Positions 11,864 to 21,327 of a DNA stretch of 64,000 nucleotides are shown piece by piece. The stretch lies in NCBI RefSeq assembly GCF_014203665.1, contig NZ_JACHJN010000002.1, positions 372,001-436,000 of the forward strand. The letters run 5' to 3'. This DNA is from Saccharothrix tamanrassetensis (GTDB lineage: Bacteria > Actinomycetota > Actinomycetes > Mycobacteriales > Pseudonocardiaceae). Position numbers and translations under genes: made by a program. How positions within the stretch are numbered: position 1 is the first letter of the stretch; each line of letters begins with the position of its first letter. A model generated the notes under the pieces. The model ran no database searches. It had not been told where the DNA came from and saw only the letters and a list, made by a program, of their open reading frames with translations.

Positions 11864-13425
11864 GCTGGACGCTGATCGCGCTGCTCCTGCTGCCCCTCGC
11901 GGGCGGCGTGGTGGTGGCCTTCCTGCGGGGCAACGACCGGTTGGCGAAGGCGGTCGCGCTGGCCGTGTCGCTGGTCGAACTGGTGATCGCGGTATTCGCC
12001 TGGACCGGCTACGACCCCTCGTCGGACGAGCGGCTCCAGCTGACCAGCTCGGCTGACTGGATCCCCGCGTTCGGCGTGCGCCTGTCGTTCGGCGTGGACG
12101 GCATCGCGCTGGTGATGATCGCGCTGATCGCGTTCCTGGTGCCGGTCGTCATCGGCGGCTCCTGGGCGGACAAGCTGCCCGAGGGCCGCAGCGCGGGCGG
12201 GTTCTTCGCGCTGCTGCTGGTGATGGAGACCGGCATGGTCGGTGTCTTCGCGGCCACCGACGTGTTCCTGTTCTACGTGTTCTTCGAGGCCGTGCTGGTC
12301 CCGATGTACTTCCTGATCGGCCGCTTCGGCGGGCCGAACCGGCAGTACGCGGCGATGAAGTTCTTCCTCTACTCGCTGCTCGGCGGCCTGATCATGCTGG
12401 CCTCGGTGATCGGCGTGTACGTGGCCGCCGCCGACAAGCTGGGCGCGGGCACGTTCGACTGGGCGACGCTGGTCACCGTGACGCGGGACCTGCCGCTGTC
12501 CACCCAGATCTGGCTCTTCCTCGGGTTCTTCGCGGCGTTCGCGATCAAGGCCCCGCTGGTGCCGCTGCACACCTGGCTGCCCGACGCCGGTGCCGAAGCG
12601 CCGGTCGGCGCGGGCGTGCTGCTGGTCGGTGTCCTGGACAAGATCGGCACGTTCGGCTTCCTGCGCTACTGCCTGCCGATGTTCCCGCTGGCCAGTCAGG
12701 AGCTCGCGCCGCTGATCCTGGTGCTGGCCGTGGCGGGCATCCTGTACGGCTCGCTGCTGGCCGTGGGCCAGTCGGACCTCAAGCGGTTCGTGGCGTACAC
12801 GTCGATCGCCCACTTCGGCTTCATCGCGCTGGGCATCTTCGCGTTCAGCTCGCAGGCCGGCGCGGGCGCGGTGCTCTACATGGTCAACCACGGCATCTCC
12901 ACCGGCATGTTGTTCCTGGTGGTCGGCATGGTGATGGCCCGCGGCGGTTCGCGCCTGATCGAGGACTACGGCGGCATGGCGAAGCTGACGCCGGTCCTCG
13001 GCGGCATGTTCTTCGTGGCCGGCCTGTCGTCGCTGGCGCTGCCCGGCACCAACTCGTTCGTCAGCGAGTTCCTGGTGCTCGTCGGCTCGTACCCGAACCA
13101 GCCGGTGTACACGATCCTGGCCGCGCTGGGCATGGTGCTGGCCGCGCTGTACATCCTCTGGCTGTACCAGCGGGTGTTCCAGGGCCCGGTGCGCGGCACC
13201 GCGCTGGTCGGCGCGACCGGCGGCCCCGGCGCGGTGGTCGACCCGGAGCGCGCCGGGCTGCGCGACCTGAACAAGCGGGAACTGGCGGTGCTCGCGCCGC
13301 TGGTGGCGCTGATCCTGGTGCTCGGGTTCTACCCGAAGCCCGTGTTGGACGTGATCACCCCGTCCGTCGGGGCGACGCTCAGCGAGGTCGGGGTGGCCGA
13401 CCCGGTCACGCAGGAAGGCAAGTGA
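11860..13425 (+). CDS. nuoM: NADH-quinone oxidoreductase subunit M
   Basis: This is an antiporter-like proton-pumping membrane subunit with 521 residues and about fourteen hydrophobic helices. Key features are FFEAVLVPMYFLIGRFGG (pumping glutamate), APLVPLHTWLPDAGAEAPVG and the lysine helix in the second half. The GTG start overlaps the nuoL stop (GTGA at 11860-11863), and the stop lies one base before the nuoN GTG. Confidence 0.96.
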   Translation: MSWTLIALLLLPLAGGVVVAFLRGNDRLAKAVALAVSLVELVIAVFAWTGYDPSSDERLQLTSSADWIPAFGVRLSFGVDGIALVMIALIAFLVPVVIGGSWADKLPEGRSAGGFFALLLVMETGMVGVFAATDVFLFYVFFEAVLVPMYFLIGRFGGPNRQYAAMKFFLYSLLGGLIMLASVIGVYVAAADKLGAGTFDWATLVTVTRDLPLSTQIWLFLGFFAAFAIKAPLVPLHTWLPDAGAEAPVGAGVLLVGVLDKIGTFGFLRYCLPMFPLASQELAPLILVLAVAGILYGSLLAVGQSDLKRFVAYTSIAHFGFIALGIFAFSSQAGAGAVLYMVNHGISTGMLFLVVGMVMARGGSRLIEDYGGMAKLTPVLGGMFFVAGLSSLALPGTNSFVSEFLVLVGSYPNQPVYTILAALGMVLAALYILWLYQRVFQGPVRGTALVGATGGPGAVVDPERAGLRDLNKRELAVLAPLVALILVLGFYPKPVLDVITPSVGATLSEVGVADPVTQEGK

Positions 13426-13426
13426 C

Positions 13427-14995
13427 GTGGAGACGCTCCTCGCTCAGACCCAGCGGCTTCAGGCCCCCGAGATCGACTACCTGGCGGTCTCGCCGATCCT
13501 GGTCGTGCTCGGCGCGGCCTGCCTCAGCGTGCTGGTGGAGGCCTTCCTGCCGAAGACCCAGCGGTGGGCCGCCCAGGTCGTGCTGACCCTGCTGACCATC
13601 GTGGTGGCCGGCACGGCGCTCGGCTTCTACGCCGCCGCCGACGACACCCCCGACCAGGGCAAGGTCACCCTCGCGGGCACGATCGCGGTGGACCAGCCGG
13701 TGATCTTCCTGTGGGCGACCCTGCTGGTGCTCGGCTTCGGCGCGGTGCTGCTCATCGCGGACCGCTCGGTGGAGCCCGGCGGCGCGTTCGTCGCCGACGC
13801 GGCCATCCGGCCCGGCACCGTCCAGGACCGCGCCCAGGCGGGCCGGTTCGGGATGCAGACCGAGGTGTTCCCGCTGACGCTGTTCGCGCTCGGCGGCATG
13901 ATGGTGTTCGTCGCCGCGAACGACCTGCTCACCATGTTCATCGCGCTGGAAGTGCTGTCGCTGCCGCTGTACCTGATGTGCGGCCTGGCCCGCCGGCGGC
14001 GGCTGCTGTCGCAGGAGGCGGCGGTCAAGTACTTCCTGCTCGGCGCGTTCGCCTCGGCGTTCTTCCTGTACGGCGTGGCCCTGCTGTACGGCTTCGCGGG
14101 CTCGGTGAAGCTGGCCGACATCGCCACCGCGACCGCCGGCACCGACCGGTCCGACACGCTGCTCTACGCGGGCTTCGGCCTGCTGGTGGTCGGTCTGCTG
14201 TTCAAGGCCTCGGTCGGCCCGTTCCACGCGTGGACCCCGGACGTCTACCAGGGCTCGCCGACGCCGATCACCGCGTTCATGGCGGCGTGCACGAAGGTCG
14301 CCGCGTTCGGCGGCATCCTGCGGGTGCTGTTCGTGGCGTTCGAGAAGTCCAGCTGGGAGTGGAACGGCGTGCTGTGGGGCGTGGCCATCGCGTCCATGGT
14401 CATCGGCGCGGTGCTCGGCCTCACCCAGACCGACGTGAAGCGGATGATCGCCTACTCGTCGGTCGCGCACGCGGGCTTCCTGCTGATCGGGTCCATCACG
14501 CTGACCAGCGAGGGCCTGTCCGGCACGATGTTCTACCTGATGGCCTACGGCTTCACCACCATCGCCGCGTTCGGCGTGGTGTCGCTGGTCCGCAACGCCG
14601 ACGGCGAGGCCACCCACCTGTCCCAGTGGGCGGGGCTGGCCAAGCGCTCGCCGATCACCGCCGCGGTGTTCACGTTCCTGCTGCTCGCGCTCGCCGGCAT
14701 CCCGCTGACCAGCGGGTTCATCGGCAAGTTCGTGGTGTTCGCGGCGGCGTTGCAGAGCGGCATGGCGCCGCTGGTGGTGATCGCGCTGGTGGCCTCGGCG
14801 GTGGCCGCGTTCTTCTACCTGCGGGTCATCGTGCTGATGTACTTCAGCGAGCCGGCGCCGGACGGCCCGACGGTGAGCGTGCCCGGCGCGTTCACCACGG
14901 TGGCCATCACGATGGGTGCCGCGATCACCCTCGTGCTCGGTGTCTGGCCCGCGTTCGCCCTCGATTGGGCGGGTGCCGGCGGGTTCATCTTCTAG
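13427..14995 (+). CDS. nuoN: NADH-quinone oxidoreductase subunit N
   Basis: This is the third antiporter-like proton-pumping subunit and the last nuo gene. It has 522 residues from GTG 13427. Conserved stretches include FIALEVLSLPLYLMCGLARR (pumping glutamate), KASVGPFHAWTPDVYQGSP near residue 260 and AYSSVAHAGFLLIG. A loop at residues 110-145 between helices is longer than in the E. coli protein. It ends 19 bases before the polyprenyl synthase, which is probably cotranscribed. Confidence 0.96.
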   Translation: METLLAQTQRLQAPEIDYLAVSPILVVLGAACLSVLVEAFLPKTQRWAAQVVLTLLTIVVAGTALGFYAAADDTPDQGKVTLAGTIAVDQPVIFLWATLLVLGFGAVLLIADRSVEPGGAFVADAAIRPGTVQDRAQAGRFGMQTEVFPLTLFALGGMMVFVAANDLLTMFIALEVLSLPLYLMCGLARRRRLLSQEAAVKYFLLGAFASAFFLYGVALLYGFAGSVKLADIATATAGTDRSDTLLYAGFGLLVVGLLFKASVGPFHAWTPDVYQGSPTPITAFMAACTKVAAFGGILRVLFVAFEKSSWEWNGVLWGVAIASMVIGAVLGLTQTDVKRMIAYSSVAHAGFLLIGSITLTSEGLSGTMFYLMAYGFTTIAAFGVVSLVRNADGEATHLSQWAGLAKRSPITAAVFTFLLLALAGIPLTSGFIGKFVVFAAALQSGMAPLVVIALVASAVAAFFYLRVIVLMYFSEPAPDGPTVSVPGAFTTVAITMGAAITLVLGVWPAFALDWAGAGGFIF

Positions 14996-15014
14996 TGGTA
15001 CGTAGGCTTCAGGA

Positions 15015-16016
15015 GTGACCAGTAGCGAGCGGGCGGGGGCGGGGTTCCGGTTTGCGGACCCCGTGCTCGCGGAGGTGGTGCAGGCCGGGCTGGCCGAGGT
15101 GGAGGAAGTGCTGCACAAAGTGGTGCAGAGCGAGTTCCACCCGGTGATGGAGACGTCGCTGCACCTGGTGAGCGCGGGCGGCAAACGCATCCGCCCGCTG
15201 TTCACCATCCTGTCCGCCCAGGTCGGCAGCACGTGGGACCGGGAGAGCGTCATCAAGGCCGCGGCCGTGGTGGAGATGACCCACCTGGCCACGCTCTACC
15301 ACGACGACGTGATGGACGAGGCCACCATGCGCCGCGGCGCGGTGTCGGCCAACGCCAAGTGGGACAACAGCATCGCCATCCTGACCGGCGACTACCTGTT
15401 CGCGCACGCCTCCGCGCTGGTCGCCGACCTCGGCACGCGGGCCGCCCGGATCATCGCCGAGACGTTCTCCGAACTGGTCACCGGCCAGATGCGGGAGACC
15501 ATGGGCCCGCGCGGCGGCGAGGACCCGATCGCGCACTACCTGACCACCATCGCGGAGAAGACCGGCTCGCTGATCGCCACCGCCGCCCGGTTCGGCGCGA
15601 TGTTCTCCGACACCACGCCCGCCCAGGTGGAGGCGCTGCGCGCGTACGGCGAGATCATCGGCGCGGCGTTCCAGATCTCCGACGACGTGATCGACATCGC
15701 CAGCCCGTCGTCCGAGTCGGGCAAGACCCCCGGCACCGACCTGCGCGAAGGCGTGAAGACGCTGCCCATGCTGTACGCGCTGGCCGACGAGCCGGACTCG
15801 CGGCTGGCGTCGCTGCTGGCGCGGCCGTTGACCGACGACGCCGAGGTGGACGAGGCGCTGGTGCTGCTGCGGTCGTCGTCCGGCCTGGTCCGCGCCCGGC
15901 AGACGCTGGACGACTACGCGACCCGCGCCCGTGCCACGCTGCTCGAACTGCCGGCGGGCACGGCCCGTGACGCGCTGGAGTCGGTCAGCGAGTACGTGGT
16001 CAGCCGCTCGCACTGA
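15015..16016 (+). CDS. Long-chain polyprenyl diphosphate synthase
   Basis: This trans-isoprenyl diphosphate synthase condenses isopentenyl diphosphate onto allylic primers. The first Asp-rich motif is D97-D98-x2-D101 with RRG after it, and the second is D224-D225-x2-D228. The residues five and four positions before the first motif are small (A92, T93), which in this family allows long products. Its position directly behind nuoN suggests it makes the menaquinone side chain (hepta- to nonaprenyl), but product length cannot be read from sequence alone. The GTG start has AGG two bases upstream, a weak ribosome site, consistent with coupling to nuoN. Confidence 0.88.
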   Translation: MTSSERAGAGFRFADPVLAEVVQAGLAEVEEVLHKVVQSEFHPVMETSLHLVSAGGKRIRPLFTILSAQVGSTWDRESVIKAAAVVEMTHLATLYHDDVMDEATMRRGAVSANAKWDNSIAILTGDYLFAHASALVADLGTRAARIIAETFSELVTGQMRETMGPRGGEDPIAHYLTTIAEKTGSLIATAARFGAMFSDTTPAQVEALRAYGEIIGAAFQISDDVIDIASPSSESGKTPGTDLREGVKTLPMLYALADEPDSRLASLLARPLTDDAEVDEALVLLRSSSGLVRARQTLDDYATRARATLLELPAGTARDALESVSEYVVSRSH

Positions 16017-16106
16017 ACCGCGCGCCGGCCGTTCGCCGGGTGCGTCGTCGGTTGTGCGTCCCGTGCGGTGAGGCCGTGCAGCGCCTTCGAGAGGTGCACG
16101 TCGGGT

Positions 16107-17033
16107 TCACTCGATCGGCGCGAGCAGTTGCTGCGGCTTGCGCCGGGACCGCAGGGCGTCCACGGTGAACACCGCCAGCGCCACCCACACCAGGGCGAAC
16201 CCGAACCACCGCGACGGCGGCATCGGCTCGTGCTTCACGAACACGCCCCACGCGAACTGGAGGATCGGCGCGAGGTACTGGAGCATCCCCATGGTGATCA
16301 GCGGGACGCGCCGGGCGCCGGCGCCGAACAGCATCAGCGGGATGGCCGTCACCACACCCGCCGAGACCAGCACGAGGGCGTGACCGACGCCGTGGTCGTG
16401 GAACGTGCCGGCCGGGCCGAGCCAGACCAGGTAGCCGACCGCGAGCGGGGCCAGCACGATGCTCTCCGCGGTGAGGCTCGCGGTGGCGTCCAGCGGCACG
16501 GTCTTCTTCAGCAGCCCGTACAGGCCGAACGAGCAGGCCAGCGCCAGCGAGATCCACGGCAGCCGCCCGTAGTCCACGGCCAGCACCACCACCGCCGCCA
16601 CGGCGGTGGCGATCGCCGCGTACTGCGCGCCCCGCAGCCGTTCCCGCAGCACCAGCACCCCGAGCAGCACGCTGACCAGCGGGTTGATGAAGTAGCCCAG
16701 TGCGGCCTCGACGACGTGGCCGGTGTTGACCGCGTGGATGTAGACGCCCCAGTTGACCGCGATCAGCACGGAGGCGGCGGCCACCATGAGCCAGCCTCGC
16801 CGGGACAGCGTGCGCAGCCCCGCCCACCGGCCGAGGACGGCCGTGATGAGCACCATCACCAGCAGCGACCAGGCGATCCGGTGCGCCAGGATCTCCACCG
16901 CGCCGGCCGGCGCCAGCAACGGCCAGTAGGCGGGCACGATGCCCCAGATGAAGTAGGCCCCGACGCCGAAGACGACCCCGCGATTGGCGTGCTCGGTGTC
17001 CGCCGCGGCGGAAGAGTTCGTCAACGGCGGCAC
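16107..17033 (-). CDS. rarD: RarD-type EamA-family permease
   Basis: This is a ten-helix drug/metabolite-transporter-superfamily protein with two EamA repeats. It starts with GVGAYFIWGIVPAYWPLL, the RarD signature, and carries INWGVYIHAVNTGHVVEAALGYFINPL near residue 90 and a second-half QYLAPILQFAWGVF. The start was set at GTG 17033, giving 309 residues, because E. coli RarD begins only about ten residues before the first helix; an upstream in-frame ATG at 17090 would add a hydrophilic leader. The substrate is not known for most members. It is convergent with the polyprenyl synthase. Confidence 0.85.
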   Translation of the reverse strand: MPPLTNSSAAADTEHANRGVVFGVGAYFIWGIVPAYWPLLAPAGAVEILAHRIAWSLLVMVLITAVLGRWAGLRTLSRRGWLMVAAASVLIAVNWGVYIHAVNTGHVVEAALGYFINPLVSVLLGVLVLRERLRGAQYAAIATAVAAVVVLAVDYGRLPWISLALACSFGLYGLLKKTVPLDATASLTAESIVLAPLAVGYLVWLGPAGTFHDHGVGHALVLVSAGVVTAIPLMLFGAGARRVPLITMGMLQYLAPILQFAWGVFVKHEPMPPSRWFGFALVWVALAVFTVDALRSRRKPQQLLAPIE

Positions 17034-17232
17034 GAGGGCTACTCTACGCCGACCGTTTCCCCTGGTCAGTTGCTCCGGGTGGCCTACCATTCCAGCATGG
17101 CCGGACGTCCGGGCGGCCGGGCGCGCCCGGCGGTGCGGTCAGGGTAGTTTTGCACCGCTTCCCCTACCGGGTGAAGGCTCGGGAGCGGAGCGCGTCGGGG
17201 TGTGACAGGACTGTGCAGTGGGAGGGTCTCCC

Positions 17233-20049
17233 GTGAGTTCGCTCTTCGGGCAGGTGTGGCTGTGGAGCCTGCTGTCGTTCGTGGCAGGCGTCGCGCTGAC
17301 CTGGCTGGTGCTGGTCCGTCCGGCCAAGAAGGAGCTGCAGGAGCTGGAGGAGCGGTTCCTCACGGCCCCGCGCCCGACCACCCCGGCGGTCGAGCCCGCG
17401 CGCGACGGCTTCGACAACTGGCACGTGGAGAACCGCTCGCCGGTGGACGAGCTGCTCCAGGACGAGCCGCCGCGCTACGACGTGTCGAACCTGAAGCTGG
17501 ACAAGCGCGAGGACCCGGTCGAAGAACTCGACGACGAACACCGCCCGCTGTCGGACTTCGAGGAGCAGCACGACTTCCCGGAGTCCGACGAGGACCGCCC
17601 GCGCAGCCTGTTCGAACGCCTGAGCCCCGGTGACCCCGCTGCCGGCACGCACGCCGCCCCCGAACCCCCGGCCGGGGAAGCCCGGCTGCTGCCGCCCGCC
17701 GTGCCGGTGGCCGAACCGGCCGCGCCCCACTCCGAGCCCACCGCACCACCCGAGGTGGAGGCCTTCCAGCCCCGCGAGGTGTGGCGCGAGGAACCGGCCG
17801 GCGCGCAGGAGGTCTACGGCGAGGACGGCGCCCCGACCGAGGGCTCCGAGCAGGACGACGAGCCGGAGCACTCGGCCGCCGAGCAGACCACCCTCATCCC
17901 GGCCACCGCCCTGGCCCGCGCCATCGCCGAGGTGGACGCCAGGGCCGACGACCCGGACACCCGTCGTGCGGACCGCCCCGACGACGTCCGGCACACCGAC
18001 GACCCGGACGTCCGCGGCCCGGACCGCGCCGGAGGCCGCCGGCGCGCCGACCAGCCGCTGGACACCGCCGACGACCTGCGGGACGGCACCGACGAGGCGC
18101 GGCACACCGCCGACGACCCGCGGAGCGGCGCCGGCAGCACGGACAACGACCCGCCGAGTGGCGACAACGACCCGCGGAGCAGCACCGACGAGCCGCGGGA
18201 CGACACCGACGAGCAGCAGAGCCGCTGGCGCGAAACCTCCCAGCTGTGGCCGGACCACGACCTGACCGGCGAATACCCGGCCATCCGGGCGCAACTGCCC
18301 GCCTCGCGACCCGACCCGGCCGGCTTCTACGCGGAACTGTCCGCCGGACGCCGAGCCGAAGCCGACGAGTTCCACGCCCAGCTGGCGAACCGCGACCCCT
18401 CGGACCCGGACCCGTCCGCCCCGCGCACCGAGCTGATCGCACCGATCCCCGCCGACCAGGACCCGGAGCCCGCCGACCGGCACCCGGAGCCCGCCGACCA
18501 GGACCCGGGGTCCGCCGGCCGGCGCTGGGAGTCCGCCGATCAGCGCCAGGAGTCGGCCGCCCGCCACGCGCAGCCGACCGCGCCGCCCTTCGAGCCCGAA
18601 GCGCGCCACGCCGAGTCCCTCCGGCACAGCGAGGCCGCGACGCAGTACACCAGGCCCGTCGGCACGCGCTTCGACGACGAAGCGGACCACCTCGAACCGC
18701 CTGCCTCGCTGTTCGGCTCCGGCACCGATCACTCCAAGGCCGACCTGCGCGCCGAGCCGCACAACGACTTCGGCGTGTTCATCGAGCCGAGCTCCGACTT
18801 CAACGCGTTCGTCGAGCCACCCGGCGACCCGGACGACGACCACCCGGAGCCTTCGGCCCACCACGTCGAGCAGCCCGCTGCGCGCGCCGGGCAGTCGGCC
18901 CAGCACGCCGACACCGCCTACGCACGCCCCGAACCCGCGAGCCACCGCGCCGAGTCGGCCCGCACCGGTCCCGAACCGGTGAGCCACCGCGCGGAGCCGG
19001 AACAGACCGGCCACGAGCCCGCGAGCCACCGCCCGGACCCGCTTCCGACGAGCCCGGTGAGCCACCGCGCCGAGTCGCTGCCCGCCCGTCCGGAACCCGT
19101 CCTCGGTCACCACACCGATCCGATCGGCGCACACTCCGAGCCGTCGCCTCGGCGCGACGAGCCGGTGGCGCAGCCTGGGGAGTCCGCCGCGCACCGCGTC
19201 GACCCGCCGGCCCAATCCGCTGAGCCCGCCGCCCATCGCTTCGACCCGCCGACCCGACCCGCGGACTCCGCCGCACATCGCGACGAGCCGGTGGCGCAGC
19301 CCGCAGAGCCCGCCGCGCACCTCTTCGAGCCGGTGGCGCAGCCCGCGGAACCGGCCGCGCACCTCTTCGAACCGATCGCCCAGCCCGCCGAACCGGCAGC
19401 CCAGCGCCCCGAGCCCAGCCCCCGACGACCTGAGCCCGCCGCTCCGGCCCGCCCGCCCGCAGAGCCCGCCAAGCCCGCTGCGCAGGCCAAGCCCGAGCCC
19501 AGGGAACCGGCCCGGCCGCGCTCGCTGTTCGAACCCCTCCTCACCCCGGAGGACGTCGACGACGAGCCCCCGGCCCCGCCGAAGCCCGCCGCCCCGGGCA
19601 ACGACCAGCCGTTCGTCCCCAAGCTGGCCCCGGAACTGCTCGCCTCCTCCGGCAACGGGCTCCCGCAGCGCCCCACCCGCTCGGCGGGCGGCCCGCACAT
19701 CCCGCCGCCCCCGCCGGCCGCGTCCAAGCCGATCAGCCCGCCGCCGCCCCGTCCGGTCCGCCCCCGTCCGGTCGGCTTCAGCCCCAGCACGGGCGGCCGT
19801 CCGGCGGGCGGCACGACGACCCGCTACCAGCAGCCGGAGGGCTTCAACCCGCGGTCGCCGTTCGGGCCGGGCTCGGTCCTGCCGAAGTCCGACGGCATGG
19901 CGCCCGCGCCGGACTTCCACGTCAAGGCCACCCTCACCGGCCGGCGCTACTACACCGGCGAGTCGGCGAACTTCCGCGAGACCAGGGCGGACGTCTGGTT
20001 CCGCACCATCTCCGACGCGGAGAAGGCGGGCTTCCGCCCGGCACCGTAA
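17233..20049 (+). CDS. Membrane-anchored, disordered sunset-domain protein
   Basis: The function is unknown. The GTG at 17233 is preferred over GTG 17218 because GGAGGG sits six bases upstream. The N-terminus is one membrane helix (about residues 5-27: VWLWSLLSFVAGVALTWLVL), then a short charged helix (KKELQELEERF). About 840 residues of low-complexity sequence follow, rich in Pro, Glu, Asp, Ala, His and Arg, with degenerate repeats such as EPVAQPAEPAAHLF. The last 45 residues form a compact module (FHVKATLTGRRYYTGE ... VWFRTISDAEKAGFRP) that matches the short sunset domain found in actinobacteria, with its Tyr, Val-Trp-Phe and Ala-Gly-Phe landmarks. It may span the periplasm or cell wall; this is inference. 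Confidence 0.8.
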   Translation: MSSLFGQVWLWSLLSFVAGVALTWLVLVRPAKKELQELEERFLTAPRPTTPAVEPARDGFDNWHVENRSPVDELLQDEPPRYDVSNLKLDKREDPVEELDDEHRPLSDFEEQHDFPESDEDRPRSLFERLSPGDPAAGTHAAPEPPAGEARLLPPAVPVAEPAAPHSEPTAPPEVEAFQPREVWREEPAGAQEVYGEDGAPTEGSEQDDEPEHSAAEQTTLIPATALARAIAEVDARADDPDTRRADRPDDVRHTDDPDVRGPDRAGGRRRADQPLDTADDLRDGTDEARHTADDPRSGAGSTDNDPPSGDNDPRSSTDEPRDDTDEQQSRWRETSQLWPDHDLTGEYPAIRAQLPASRPDPAGFYAELSAGRRAEADEFHAQLANRDPSDPDPSAPRTELIAPIPADQDPEPADRHPEPADQDPGSAGRRWESADQRQESAARHAQPTAPPFEPEARHAESLRHSEAATQYTRPVGTRFDDEADHLEPPASLFGSGTDHSKADLRAEPHNDFGVFIEPSSDFNAFVEPPGDPDDDHPEPSAHHVEQPAARAGQSAQHADTAYARPEPASHRAESARTGPEPVSHRAEPEQTGHEPASHRPDPLPTSPVSHRAESLPARPEPVLGHHTDPIGAHSEPSPRRDEPVAQPGESAAHRVDPPAQSAEPAAHRFDPPTRPADSAAHRDEPVAQPAEPAAHLFEPVAQPAEPAAHLFEPIAQPAEPAAQRPEPSPRRPEPAAPARPPAEPAKPAAQAKPEPREPARPRSLFEPLLTPEDVDDEPPAPPKPAAPGNDQPFVPKLAPELLASSGNGLPQRPTRSAGGPHIPPPPPAASKPISPPPPRPVRPRPVGFSPSTGGRPAGGTTTRYQQPEGFNPRSPFGPGSVLPKSDGMAPAPDFHVKATLTGRRYYTGESANFRETRADVWFRTISDAEKAGFRPAP
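19285..19410 (+). repeat. Three 42-bp in-frame direct repeats
   Basis: Within the sunset-domain gene, three consecutive 42-bp units (19285-19326, 19327-19368, 19369-19410) encode near-identical 14-residue blocks of the type EPVAQPAEPAAHLF. They are the clearest part of a longer, decayed repeat region and mark a site of likely copy-number change. Confidence 0.8.
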
Positions 20050-20151
20050 GGCGGCGCAAGCGTCACGAAGACCGCGCGGCACGCGGACCCGACCGGGCAC
20101 AGACGACCGGCGCGGTACCGGCCGCCACAGGTTCCCTGGGGAGGGAACGCG

Positions 20152-20188
20152 AAGGGCCCCTGTTCCGGGAGGCGGAGCAGGGGCCCTT
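20152..20188. terminator. Bidirectional hairpin terminator
   Basis: A 15-bp stem (20152-20166 with 20174-20188, one G-U type mismatch) around a 7-base loop lies between the convergent sunset-domain gene and korB. It is well placed to end transcription from both sides, although no long T run follows. Confidence 0.75.
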
Positions 20189-20274
20189 CCGTGTGCGCGA
20201 TGCCGTGCCCAAATTCAGGAACACAGATCCAGGGACACAGACCGAGTGCCCGGAGCCGGGTGCGCGTGGAGCGG

Positions 20275-21327
20275 CTACACGACCGTCCAGGTGTCCTTGC
20301 CGCGCAGCAGCGACTCCAGGTCGGCGGCCTTGGCCGACTTGGCGGCCTCCACCTGCGCCCTGGCCGCGTCGTCGTAGGTGGTGCGGGCGACGTTGCGGAA
20401 CACGCCGGTCACGGTGTGCTCGAGGTCCTGGGTGGACAGCCGGGACAGCGCGAACGCCAGGTTCAGGTCGGACGCGTCGTGCACGACGACGTCCGAGGCC
20501 GCCACCTCGGACGCCTTTGCCACGCCCAGCCCGAACCCGTCCCGCACCACGGCGTACTCGCCGTTGCCGAACGTGATGGGCTGCCCGTCCACGACGTTGA
20601 TGATCCGCCGCGCCGCCTCGTCCGCGTCCTTGAGCACGTCGAACGCGCCGTCGTTGAAGATCGGGCAGTTCTGGTAGATCTCCACCAGCGCCGACCCCCG
20701 GTGCTCGGCGGCCTGCCGCAGCACCTCGGTCAGACCCGCCCGGTCCGAGTCGACCGCGCGCCCGACGAACGAGGCCTCCGCGCCCAGCGCCAGCGACACC
20801 GGGTTGAACGGGTGGTCCAGCGACCCGAGCGGCGTCGACTTGGTGATCTTGCCTTCCTCGGAGGTCGGCGAGTACTGGCCCTTGGTCAGCCCGTAGATCC
20901 GGTTGTTGAACAGCAGGATCTTGAGGTTCACGTTGCGCCGCAGCGTGTGGATCAGGTGGTTGCCGCCGATGGACAGCGCGTCGCCGTCACCGGTCACCAC
21001 CCACACCGACAGGTCCGGTCGCGCCACGGCGAGACCGGTCGCGATGGCCGGCGCGCGCCCGTGGATCGAGTGCATGCCGTAGGTGTTCATGTAGTACGGG
21101 AACCGGGACGAGCAGCCGATGCCCGAGACGAACACGATGTTCTCGCGCTTGAGGCCCAGCGTGGGCAGGAACGACTGCACGGCGTTGAGCACCACGTAGT
21201 CGCCGCAGCCCGGGCACCAGCGCACTTCCTGGTCCGACTTGTAGTCCTTGGCCTTCTGCGGCTCAAGGGCAGTCGGCACTCCGTCGAGGCCCCCCAGACC
21301 GGGCAGACCGAGATCGGTCGCTGTCAC
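20275..21327 (-). CDS. korB: 2-oxoacid:ferredoxin oxidoreductase beta subunit
   Basis: This is the thiamine-diphosphate subunit of 2-oxoglutarate:ferredoxin oxidoreductase, which works with KorA to form succinyl-CoA and reduced ferredoxin in an oxidative or alternative TCA step. It has 350 residues from the GTG that overlaps the korA stop (GTGA). Visible motifs are the N-terminal WCPGCGDY and the ThDP/Mg site GDGDALSIGGNH followed by FNNRIYGLTKGQYSP. No separate ferredoxin domain is present. The substrate assignment follows mycobacterial KorAB and is inference. Confidence 0.92.
   Translation of the reverse strand: MTATDLGLPGLGGLDGVPTALEPQKAKDYKSDQEVRWCPGCGDYVVLNAVQSFLPTLGLKRENIVFVSGIGCSSRFPYYMNTYGMHSIHGRAPAIATGLAVARPDLSVWVVTGDGDALSIGGNHLIHTLRRNVNLKILLFNNRIYGLTKGQYSPTSEEGKITKSTPLGSLDHPFNPVSLALGAEASFVGRAVDSDRAGLTEVLRQAAEHRGSALVEIYQNCPIFNDGAFDVLKDADEAARRIINVVDGQPITFGNGEYAVVRDGFGLGVAKASEVAASDVVVHDASDLNLAFALSRLSTQDLEHTVTGVFRNVARTTYDDAARAQVEAAKSAKAADLESLLRGKDTWTVV

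Noticed and set aside
17164..20100. 978-codon minus-strand frame opposite the sunset-domain gene
   Set aside because: Its Gly/Arg/Val-rich repeats mirror the Pro/Ala/Glu repeats of the real gene. The plus-strand frame has a membrane helix, a ribosome site and a known terminal domain.
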